A model generated the notes under the pieces. That model was given only the letters and a program-made list of their open reading frames with translations. It ran no database searches and was not told the origin of the DNA. From positions 1-15,647 of the forward strand of contig CAMFSS010000018.1 of assembly GCA_945983195.1 (NCBI GenBank): DNA of 15,647 nt. The letters run 5' to 3'. Origin of the DNA: an uncultured Prevotellaceae bacterium (GTDB lineage: Bacteria > Bacteroidota > Bacteroidia > Bacteroidales > Muribaculaceae). A program made the position numbers and the translations under genes. Below, in pieces: positions 6,480-13,182 of the stretch (its first letter is position 1; every line of letters begins with the position of its first letter).

Positions 6480-7144
6480 ATGTCACCCACTTCCCGGTGC
6501 AGCATTTCGGCGCACGAAAGCAGTGTTGCACCGGTGGTCACCACATCGTCAACCACAAGCACGTGCTTGCCCTCCAGCTCCTCGCTATTCGGCAGTGAGA
6601 ATATGCCGCGAGTGTTAAGGTAGCGTGCATAGATGCCTTTGCGCGTCTGGGTGGAGTGGGGCTGTGCTGCTGCCACGGCGTTTATTGCAGGCAGTCCGGT
6701 GGCGCGTGCCATTCCCTTTGCTATGTATTCGCTCTGGTTGTAGCCTCTCTTGGCGAGTTTGCTGCTGTGGAGCGGTATCGGGATTAAGGCATCTATGCCG
6801 CTGAAAAAGCCGTCGGCATTGATTTCGCGTGCAAAGCGTTCGGCGAGGCGCATACCCATCATCGGGCGGTTGCGGTATTTTATGCTCTGGAGAATCTGTG
6901 AGTAGCGGTTGTCACGCTCATACCAGAAGTAGCCTGTGGCGCGCTCTATGGGCGTTTTTCCTGCAAAAAGTTGTTCCATCACGTTGTTGTGCCGCAAGTG
7001 AAGCTGTGTTCGGGGCAGCTCGGCGAGGCACTTGGTGCACAAGTCGCGCTCATGCGGCGAGAGCACTGTGCCGCACACCGGGCACAAGCGAGGCATGAGC
7101 AGGTCGGCAACATCAGAGGCGATATTTTGTAGGAATTCGATCAT
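6437..7144 (-). CDS. comF: ComF family protein (phosphoribosyltransferase-like)
   Basis: A 235-residue cytoplasmic protein of the ComF/GntX family, linked in naturally transformable bacteria to handling of incoming single-stranded DNA; its role in most Bacteroidota is not settled. Near the N-terminus a four-cysteine zinc site is visible (C21, C24, C36, C39: CPVC...CTKC). The type I phosphoribosyltransferase fold follows, with the conserved RGYNQSE (133-139) and the PRPP-binding loop VLVVDDVVTTGATL (195-208). I chose the ATG at 7144; an in-frame TTG at 7171 would overlap the recX stop but is a weaker start. The gene is 23 nt downstream of recX and third in the prmC-recX-comF operon. A stem-loop spans its stop codon, and a transcript from the opposite strand would overlap its 3' end. 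Confidence 0.92.
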   Translation of the reverse strand: MIEFLQNIASDVADLLMPRLCPVCGTVLSPHERDLCTKCLAELPRTQLHLRHNNVMEQLFAGKTPIERATGYFWYERDNRYSQILQSIKYRNRPMMGMRLAERFAREINADGFFSGIDALIPIPLHSSKLAKRGYNQSEYIAKGMARATGLPAINAVAAAQPHSTQTRKGIYARYLNTRGIFSLPNSEELEGKHVLVVDDVVTTGATLLSCAEMLHREVGDIKISLATLAVARLE

Positions 7145-7167
7145 CGTTTTGCACAGGCGCGGTGTTG

Positions 7168-7704
7168 TCAATCTTCAGTGCTGTCAGTCATGTCATAGAC
7201 GTCATCGCAGCAGTCGCAGTCGCTGTCGGTGAGTAGCGATGCTATTGCGCTCGATATGAGGCTGCTTTCGTAGCCTCGTGAGGCGGCAAAGCGATAGAGT
7301 GCCGCACGCTGCTGCATTGCTCCGCGACCCGACACTGAGCGTAGTTTCCCTCGTAGAGCTGCAAAAAGGGCTTCCCGGTACTCCTCCTCATTGATTTCGG
7401 CAAGAGCTTCGTTGATGCGGGTTTCGTCGATGCGTTTCTGCCGCATGGCGTAGGCTATCTTTATTCTGCCCCAGCCTGCAAAGCGGAATTTGTCGCGCAC
7501 GAATGCGTGGGCATAGCGTTCTTCGCTCAGATAGCTCTCACGCTTCAACCGGTCGATAATGGTATCGGCATCGCCGGGGTTTACGCCCCACGACGAGAGT
7601 TTTGTGCGTATGTCAGCCTCGCTCTGCTCGCAGCGAGAGCAAATCGCCGCTGCTTTGTACAGGGCTTTTTCGGGCGACAGTGCGGTATCGGATCTTTTGT
7701 TCAT
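7168..7704 (-). CDS. recX: Regulatory protein RecX
   Basis: A 178-residue RecX, a small three-helix-repeat protein that binds RecA filaments and restrains recombination and the SOS response. Family features are clear: ALYKAAAICSRCEQSEADIRTKL near the start in short form (CSRxExS), then IIDRLKRESYLSEERYAHAFVRDK, FAGWGRIKIAYAMRQKRI and a final helix-rich repeat. The ATG at 7704 places the start just before the conserved region; a TTG at 7824 would add 40 Arg/Ser/Thr-rich residues overlapping prmC and is unlikely. It lies 61 nt after prmC and 23 nt before comF on the same strand. The last 20 residues are unusual: very acidic and cysteine-rich (DSDCDCCDD...), not part of the core fold. Confidence 0.9.
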   Translation of the reverse strand: MNKRSDTALSPEKALYKAAAICSRCEQSEADIRTKLSSWGVNPGDADTIIDRLKRESYLSEERYAHAFVRDKFRFAGWGRIKIAYAMRQKRIDETRINEALAEINEEEYREALFAALRGKLRSVSGRGAMQQRAALYRFAASRGYESSLISSAIASLLTDSDCDCCDDVYDMTDSTED

Positions 7705-7765
7705 AGTTCTGGATTGTCTTGTCGTTTTGGTATAGTTGAGTGCGTTGAGGCTCCTTCCGGCTCGC

Positions 7766-8614
7766 TTATTGCGTCTTTTTCCTCGCAATTGCGAATCGTT
7801 TGCGTCCCGTATAGTCGAGTTCAATCTTCACTTCCTCCATTCCGGCATCTGTGAGCATCTGTGCGGTTATGTCGGCAAATCGTGTGTTAATCTCAAAATA
7901 GAGATGTCCGCCAGGCTTCAGAGCCGTGAGCGAATAGGCGGTGATAGCGCGGTAGAACAGCAGCGGATTGTCGTCGGGCACGAAAAGTGCCGTGTGTGGC
8001 TCATATTGCAGCACGTTGCACTCCATGTCGCGCTGCTCCGACGCAGCGATGTAGGGAGGGTTGCTCACGATGATGTCGTATGCATCGCGTGGAGGCTGTG
8101 CCGTGAGTATGTCGGCAACTTCAAACCTTACTTTGGCTTTCAGCTCTTTGGCATTGCGCTCAGCCACTGCAATTGCATCGGGCGAAATGTCGATGGCATC
8201 TACTTTCGCAAAATGCAGAGTCCGAGCCAATGCTGTTGCGATGCAGCCGCTTCCTGTGCCTATGTCGAGCACATGCAGGTCGGGGGTGCTGCCATGATGC
8301 TTCACAATCAGGTCGATAAGCTGCTCCGTTTCGGGGCGCGGAATCAGCGTGGAGCGGTTCACATGGAAGTGTAGCCCGTAGAAGTAGGCATCGTCGAGAA
8401 TATACTGTATCGGTTCGTGGCGTTGCAGCCTTGCAACGGCATCGTCGATTTTTGCAGCGATGAAATCGGGCACTTCGGTGTCGGCACGCAGCACCATGTC
8501 AACTGTGGAGTAGCCCATTAGCCGCTCAAAGATGATGCGCACCATGGCATCAATCTCCCCTTTGGAGTAAATGCCTGCGAGACCGTCGCGAATTTTCTTG
8601 ATATTCTGTTTCAT
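7766..8614 (-). CDS. prmC: Peptide chain release factor N5-glutamine methyltransferase
   Basis: A 282-residue PrmC (HemK), which methylates the glutamine of the GGQ motif in release factors RF1 and RF2 using S-adenosylmethionine and so speeds translation termination. An N-terminal helical domain is followed by the IPRPETEQL segment (91-99), the AdoMet-binding DIGTGSGC (117-124), and the catalytic NPPY (185-188) with EPHTALF (205-211), all in the usual order. An in-frame ATG at 8695 would add 27 residues, but that stretch carries promoter-like sequence and lies outside the family core, so the ATG at 8614 is preferred. First gene of the minus-strand operon and divergent from ribD. Confidence 0.95.
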   Translation of the reverse strand: MKQNIKKIRDGLAGIYSKGEIDAMVRIIFERLMGYSTVDMVLRADTEVPDFIAAKIDDAVARLQRHEPIQYILDDAYFYGLHFHVNRSTLIPRPETEQLIDLIVKHHGSTPDLHVLDIGTGSGCIATALARTLHFAKVDAIDISPDAIAVAERNAKELKAKVRFEVADILTAQPPRDAYDIIVSNPPYIAASEQRDMECNVLQYEPHTALFVPDDNPLLFYRAITAYSLTALKPGGHLYFEINTRFADITAQMLTDAGMEEVKIELDYTGRKRFAIARKKTQ

Positions 8615-8660
8615 AGCCTCAAAGGTAGGATAAAAATTCCGATAATTTGCAGCATTGGCA

Positions 8661-8668
8661 CAAATATA
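8661..8668 (-). promoter_or_regulatory. Likely -7 element of the prmC operon
   Basis: TATATTTG on the minus strand fits TAnnTTTG; RNA would begin near 8654, about 40 nt before the prmC ATG. No clear -33 TTTG. TACCTTTG at 8627-8620 also matches but would make a nearly leaderless mRNA. Confidence 0.4.
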
Positions 8669-8713
8669 TTTATTTTGGTGTGCTGATCGTGCCATAGCAG
8701 CGCAAGAAATCAG

Positions 8714-8721
8714 TAACTTTG
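8714..8721 (+). promoter_or_regulatory. Likely -7 element of ribD
   Basis: TAACTTTG fits TAnnTTTG and ends 19 nt before the ribD ATG; a good -33 is absent. No FMN riboswitch fits in so short a leader. Confidence 0.4.
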
Positions 8722-8740
8722 CCTGCCCAAAAATGAAACG

Positions 8741-9835
8741 ATGGATAACGTTGACGAAATATACATGCGAAGGGCGTTGCAGCTCGCTTCTCTCGGTGAA
8801 GGGAATGTGTCGCCAAACCCTATGGTTGGTGCCGTGATTGTATCAGATGGCAGGATAATAGGCGAGGGCTTCCACCGCTGCTATGGCGAGGGGCATGCCG
8901 AAGTGAATGCCGTAGCATCGGTGCCCGACCGCTCAATGCTGCGTGGGGCAACAATCTATGTCACTTTGGAGCCGTGTTCGCACTACGGCAAAACGCCACC
9001 TTGCGCACGGTTGCTCATCGACTGCGGTTTTGGCCGCGTGGTGGTGGGCGTGCGCGACCCCTTTCCGCGCGTTAGCGGCAGAGGCATAGCCATGCTCCGT
9101 GAAGCCGGCATTGAGGTGACTGAGGGCGTACTCGAGGAGAAGTGCCGCCGCATCAACCGCCGCTTTATCACTGCACACAGCCGCCAAATGCCGTGGGTGA
9201 TGCTGAAGTGGGCGCAGAGTGCCGACGGATTCATTGATGCTCTCCGTCAGTGCTCTCCTGCATCGTCGGTTTCGGGCGTTCAGGCATCAGCGGTCGCAGG
9301 CGCGCCGGTGGTCTTTTCCACTCCGGTTACTTCCATGCTGATGCACCGCGAGCGCGCCAAGGTTGATGCAGTCATTGTAGGTGCCGGCACTGTTGCTGCC
9401 GACAATCCTTTTCTCACCGTGCGACATTGGCACTCGCGCAGGCAGCCGCTTCGTGTTGTGCTCGGCAGCATCGACGCGCTTGGGCTGTCGCCGCATCTCC
9501 TTTCCGACGGTTTGCCCACTCTCATATTCACCGAAACTGTCAGCAGCCTGCATTCTGCCCCGGGTGCAGTGGAATATGTCCATATCAATCCACACGACCT
9601 GCGCAGTGTGCTTGCGCACCTCTATAATTGCGGCATAACCTCGGTGATGGTCGAGGGTGGCGCTGCTGTGCTCCGCAGCTTCATTGCACAAAATCTTTGG
9701 AATGAAGCGCGTGTGGAGACTGCTCCCGTGTGCCTTTGCAGCGGAGTTGAGGCTCCACAGCTCACGCAGAAGCCGGTTTCTTCAGAAATCCATGGCTCTC
9801 ATACCATTGAATGGTATGAGAGCAGTGTTAAATGA
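8741..9835 (+). CDS. ribD: Bifunctional riboflavin biosynthesis deaminase/reductase RibD
   Basis: A 364-residue RibD that carries out the second and third steps from GTP to riboflavin: deamination of the pyrimidine, then NADPH-dependent reduction of the ribose. The N-terminal deaminase domain has the zinc and proton-shuttle residues HAE (52-54) and PCSHYGKTPPC (78-88). The C-terminal reductase domain (from about 150) shows KWAQSADG (156-163), GAGTVAADNPFLTVR (214-228) and VEGG (304-307). Length matches the fused form. The segment near 170-195 (Ser/Ala/Val-rich) is a family-variable insertion. It is divergent from prmC; no other rib gene is in the window. Its last codons form a perfect 14-bp inverted repeat. 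Confidence 0.95.
   Translation: MDNVDEIYMRRALQLASLGEGNVSPNPMVGAVIVSDGRIIGEGFHRCYGEGHAEVNAVASVPDRSMLRGATIYVTLEPCSHYGKTPPCARLLIDCGFGRVVVGVRDPFPRVSGRGIAMLREAGIEVTEGVLEEKCRRINRRFITAHSRQMPWVMLKWAQSADGFIDALRQCSPASSVSGVQASAVAGAPVVFSTPVTSMLMHRERAKVDAVIVGAGTVAADNPFLTVRHWHSRRQPLRVVLGSIDALGLSPHLLSDGLPTLIFTETVSSLHSAPGAVEYVHINPHDLRSVLAHLYNCGITSVMVEGGAAVLRSFIAQNLWNEARVETAPVCLCSGVEAPQLTQKPVSSEIHGSHTIEWYESSVK
9795..9823. repeat. Perfect 14-bp inverted repeat in the ribD 3' end
   Basis: GCTCTCATACCATT (9795-9808) and AATGGTATGAGAGC (9810-9823) are exact complements around one base, encoding the GSHTIEWYES segment just before the stop at 9833-9835. No T-run follows, so it may be a Rho-independent terminator without a tail, an mRNA-protecting 3' stem, or a protein-binding site. 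Confidence 0.7.
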
Positions 9836-9877
9836 CTATAAATGGAGGCATATTGAGGCTTATCGTCTGATAAATGC

Positions 9878-9907
9878 TTTGTATTTGTGAGATAAATATT
9901 AATTTTG
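9878..9907 (+). promoter_or_regulatory. Possible distal promoter of the DUF6242-porG-uppS-bamA cluster
   Basis: TTTG (9878-9881), an 18-nt spacer and TAATTTTG (9900-9907) are close to consensus, one base short in spacing. The leader would be about 158 nt and would contain the palindrome CACCCATTGGGTG at 9999-10011. Confidence 0.5.
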
Positions 9908-10032
9908 CACCGATTTGGAACACACTCTATTTGGATCGCAGTTGAGGCATTGCAATGTATTAAAAAATAGGTTAATGTGTCAAGAAGCGTAAAAAAATCA
10001 CCCATTGGGTGTGTATTACCAAATTTTGTTAC

Positions 10033-10040
10033 TAAATTTG
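10033..10040 (+). promoter_or_regulatory. Possible proximal -7 element of the same cluster
   Basis: TAAATTTG ends 31 nt before the ATG at 10072. The -33 position lacks TTTG and is occupied by the region just after the palindrome at 9999-10011, so a regulated start is possible. Confidence 0.4.
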
Positions 10041-10071
10041 CATTTTAATTACAAGAATATTATTTACATAG

Positions 10072-11595
10072 ATGAACAGGAAATTTCTTATATATCTGAT
10101 TGCAGCATTCCTGACGGCTTCGGCTGCGGTTTCGTGTAATTCCGACGATGATTATGAAACTGAGCCATACGTGCCGTCGTCGAATGTAGCAATCACTTCC
10201 TTCTCTCTCGGTGCCAATTCTAAGATTCTTGCCAATCTCGACTCGGTGCATTTCACTATCGACCTTGAGCGTGCGCTTATCTACAATGCCGATTCTCTCC
10301 CTAAGGGTACCGACATTTCAAGGCTTCTGGTGACTCTCCAGTCAAGTGGCGCCAATGTGGAATTCAATGTGAAGAACGGCACTCGACTTGAGGCTGACAC
10401 CACTTTTACATATAGCAACTCTGACAGCATCGACTTCACCGGCGACGTGAGAATCATCGTCACGGCAGCCGATGAGGTGACTAAGCGCATCTACACCGTC
10501 AAGGTGAATGTGCACGAAATGCTACCCGACACCCTTTGCTGGAACCGCCTTGCTCGTCGCAACTTGCCCTCTATCGGCAGTCGTGTCGTCGAGCAGCGTG
10601 CAGTGTCTTACCGCGGAAAGGCTTATTGCCTTCTCAATGAGGGCGACGGATATGTGCTCTCGTCGATCGACAATCCCGGCAACAATGTGTGGACCAAGCA
10701 GGAAATCACCCTGCCATTCACTCCCGATGTGCGCTCGCTCACGGCTACCGATGATGCCGCATATATCCTCGACAGCGAAGGTGCGCTCTATTATAGCTAC
10801 GATTTGCTCTCTTGGCAGCCGTGCGGCACAGTGTGGAAGTCTATCAGCGGTGCCTACGCCGACAAGGTGCTCGGCGTTGCCGATGAATCGGGCGTGCTCA
10901 AGCATGTGGCTTATCCGGCAATCGACGGCTTCTCGGCAATGCCGCTTGAGCCTAAGTTTCCTGTTGCCAATACGAGCGATATGATTATGATCGACTCAGA
11001 GTGGAACATCAGCCCTGTGGGAATAATCACCGGCGGCACCGATGCCGACGGAAATGTGGTTGGCGACACTTGGGGCTTCGATGGAACGCGCTGGGCTAAA
11101 ATCAGTATGTTCCCTATTCCTCCACATTCGGGCATGGCGATGGCTCAGTACATCACATTCGATGTGGCTTCAAACTGGAAAGTGACCGGTTATCCCACGC
11201 TCATTGCTTTTGGTGGCAAGCTCCCCGATGGCACGCTCGACAATACTCTCTACATTTCGCGCGACAACGGCGTGAACTGGAACCGTGGCGACTCGCTGCT
11301 CCAGTTCCCTGAGTACATTGATAAAGTGATGTGCGCCGATGCTCTGGTGTTCTCATCGAAGCTGAGCGTCGACTCGCGTTCTGCACTCGATGAGTGGACT
11401 GCTATGCCGGCACCGAAACTCCCCGTGTGGTGCAGTTTCCTCACCGGTGTGCCTGCATCGCGTGCCACTGAGGATATCACTGAGTGGGATTGCCCATACG
11501 TCTACATGTTTGGTGGAACTACATCGACCGGTGAATTGAGCAACAATATATGGCGCGGCGTAATCAATCGCCTCACTTTCAAGCCACTGTATTGA
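10072..11595 (+). CDS. DUF6242-like lipoprotein with beta-propeller-type C-terminal region
   Basis: A 507-residue predicted lipoprotein of the kind annotated as DUF6242 in Bacteroidales; this family name is from memory and is the least certain part. A lipoprotein signal ends SAAVSC with C22 as the lipidated cysteine, followed by NSDDD, an acidic run typical of Bacteroidota lipoproteins and possibly a surface-export signal. Residues ~36-148 form a beta-rich domain (VAITSFSLG...YTVKVNV). The remainder has repeated W/G-rich strands with one exact Asp-box, SRDNGVNW (396-403), a degenerate one near 242-248, and Kelch-like GG motifs (321, 381, 481), suggesting a beta-propeller. It starts the cluster with the PorG-like gene 7 nt downstream. 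Biochemical role unknown; location beside bamA suggests envelope work. Confidence 0.8.
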   Translation: MNRKFLIYLIAAFLTASAAVSCNSDDDYETEPYVPSSNVAITSFSLGANSKILANLDSVHFTIDLERALIYNADSLPKGTDISRLLVTLQSSGANVEFNVKNGTRLEADTTFTYSNSDSIDFTGDVRIIVTAADEVTKRIYTVKVNVHEMLPDTLCWNRLARRNLPSIGSRVVEQRAVSYRGKAYCLLNEGDGYVLSSIDNPGNNVWTKQEITLPFTPDVRSLTATDDAAYILDSEGALYYSYDLLSWQPCGTVWKSISGAYADKVLGVADESGVLKHVAYPAIDGFSAMPLEPKFPVANTSDMIMIDSEWNISPVGIITGGTDADGNVVGDTWGFDGTRWAKISMFPIPPHSGMAMAQYITFDVASNWKVTGYPTLIAFGGKLPDGTLDNTLYISRDNGVNWNRGDSLLQFPEYIDKVMCADALVFSSKLSVDSRSALDEWTAMPAPKLPVWCSFLTGVPASRATEDITEWDCPYVYMFGGTTSTGELSNNIWRGVINRLTFKPLY

Positions 11596-11602
11596 TGCGC
11601 TG

Positions 11603-12304
11603 ATGTTTGCGGCATGTAAAAAAATGGAGTATGGCGTGAAGCGGATTTTCACTATATTGACCCTTGTAGCAGCCTTTGCCATGAATCTCATGGCTCAGGA
11701 CTACCGCTTTGAGATTGGCGGTGCGCTCGGCACCAGCGGTTATCTTGGCGATGTCAATAAGGGCAATTTCCTGCGCAAGCCGGGAGTGTCGGCCGGAGCC
11801 GTTTTCCGCTACATTCCCAATTATAGCAGGGCTAACAAGGGAAGCCTCAAAGTGGCAACCATCAGCGGTGACACGCGCACCCAAAAACACGACAATGACG
11901 GCCGCAGCGACTATGAATTCAAGTCTACGCTTATCGACTTTGGCGGGCAGGCGGAGTTTAACTTTTTTAATTTCGGCATTGGCTCGAAATATAAGAACTT
12001 GAAACGCTTAACCCCATATCTCACTCTCGGATTGGGTGCCACTATGGCATCGTGCAGCGGCAGCAGTGCCTTTGCAGTGAATCTTCCGATGGGTGTCGGG
12101 GTGAAATATAAATTGAAGGAACGCTTGAATATGGGGGCTGAGTTCACCATGCGCAAGTGTTTCGGTGACAAAATCGACGGTTTGAGCGACCTGAATGGCA
12201 TTAAAAGCTCATTTGCTAAGAATACCGACTGGTATTCGCTCATTCAAGTGAGCATCACTTATGAGTTTGGGAAGCGATGCCGCGTGTGTCACTATGTGGA
12301 TTAA
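11603..12304 (+). CDS. PorG-like outer-membrane beta-barrel protein (DUF6089 type)
   Basis: A 233-residue protein with a signal peptide (hydrophobic stretch IFTILTLVAAFAMNLMA, then QD) and then amphipathic beta-strands, such as YRFEIGGALGTSGYLGDVN and LTPYLTLGLGATMA, ending in a strand ITYEFGKR. This fits an 8-stranded outer-membrane barrel. In P. gingivalis the gene before uppS and omp85 (bamA) is porG (PG0189), a type IX secretion component; the same order here supports orthology. Whether this organism has type IX secretion cannot be seen, so a more general envelope role is possible. Start is uncertain: the ATG at 11624, preceded by A7, is as good as the one at 11603. The last six residues (CRVCHYVD end) extend past the usual barrel terminus. 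Confidence 0.8.
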   Translation: MFAACKKMEYGVKRIFTILTLVAAFAMNLMAQDYRFEIGGALGTSGYLGDVNKGNFLRKPGVSAGAVFRYIPNYSRANKGSLKVATISGDTRTQKHDNDGRSDYEFKSTLIDFGGQAEFNFFNFGIGSKYKNLKRLTPYLTLGLGATMASCSGSSAFAVNLPMGVGVKYKLKERLNMGAEFTMRKCFGDKIDGLSDLNGIKSSFAKNTDWYSLIQVSITYEFGKRCRVCHYVD

Positions 12305-12343
12305 CAATAACGATTGAAGCATTACACAACGTAAAGACAGAGT

Positions 12344-13099
12344 ATGTCGTCACTGATTGAACAAATAGACAAGACGCGCCTCCCACGCCATGTGGCGGTG
12401 ATTATGGACGGTAACGGTCGGTGGGCTAAGCAGCGCAATATGCCTCGCTCACAAGGTCATGTGGAGGGGGTCAACACTGTGCGAAAAATCACCGAAATAG
12501 CCTCAGAGGTCGGTGTGGGATTCCTTACGCTCTACACGTTCTCCACTGAGAACTGGAACCGCCCGAAGGACGAGGTTGATGCCTTGATGAACCTGATAGT
12601 GGTGGCCATTGAGCGCGAAACGCCCGACCTTATCAAGAACAATGTTCGCCTCACAATGATTGGCGACATTGAGCGTATGCCTGAATTTGCACGCACGCGC
12701 TTGCAGAAGTGTATGGACGACACGTCGCACTGCTGCGGACTGGTGCTCAACCTTGCTCTGAGCTACTCCTCGAAGTGGGAGATTCTTGAGGGTGTCAAGA
12801 AGATTGCTCGCAGCGTCAGCCGTGGCGAGATTGCTGTCGACGACATCGACGATGCACTCTTCAGCAGTAGCCTTACCACGCGCGACATTCCCGACCCCGA
12901 CCTGCTCATTCGCACTGCCGGTGACTTGCGCATCAGCAACTTCCTGCTGTGGCAGATTGCCTACTCTGAGCTGTACTTTACCGACATCTATTGGCCCGAC
13001 TTCACCAAAGACGACTTCTGCCGTGCAATTCTCGACTATCAGCACCGTGAGCGTCGTTTCGGCAAGACGAGCGAACAGGTGGAGCACGAGCAGGCATAG
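12344..13099 (+). CDS. uppS: Undecaprenyl diphosphate synthase (cis-isoprenyl transferase)
   Basis: A 251-residue UppS that adds eight isopentenyl units in cis to farnesyl diphosphate, making the carrier lipid for peptidoglycan and surface glycans. It is a cytosolic, membrane-associated, Mg-dependent enzyme. Motifs: HVAVIMDGNGRWA with catalytic D22 (16-28), H39 in QGHVEG, FSTENWNRP (66-74), and RTAGDLRISNFLLWQIAYSEL in parts (R190, R196, S198, E209). One loop reads SYSSKWEI (140-147) where many homologues have Y-G-G-R-x-E-I. It follows the PorG-like gene by 39 nt and precedes bamA by 83 nt, the arrangement known in Bacteroidales. Confidence 0.96.
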   Translation: MSSLIEQIDKTRLPRHVAVIMDGNGRWAKQRNMPRSQGHVEGVNTVRKITEIASEVGVGFLTLYTFSTENWNRPKDEVDALMNLIVVAIERETPDLIKNNVRLTMIGDIERMPEFARTRLQKCMDDTSHCCGLVLNLALSYSSKWEILEGVKKIARSVSRGEIAVDDIDDALFSSSLTTRDIPDPDLLIRTAGDLRISNFLLWQIAYSELYFTDIYWPDFTKDDFCRAILDYQHRERRFGKTSEQVEHEQA

Positions 13100-13182
13100 T
13101 TCTGCGATGTTTCGGCAAAATATTACACAATGACTGATATTAAGTAAAAAAACTGATATATAAAGATAAAATTTTTCCCACG

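Noticed and set aside
7705..7824. Longer RecX starting at a TTG at 7824
   Set aside because: The extra 40 residues overlap prmC, are low-complexity Arg/Ser/Thr-rich, and precede the conserved core; the ATG at 7704 suffices.
8615..8695. Longer PrmC starting at the ATG at 8695
   Set aside because: The added codons are promoter-like DNA (TATATTTG, TACCTTTG) and the family core begins after the ATG at 8614.
8615..8740. FMN riboswitch in front of ribD
   Set aside because: The gap is 126 bp, filled by divergent promoter elements, and shows none of the conserved FMN-aptamer segments.
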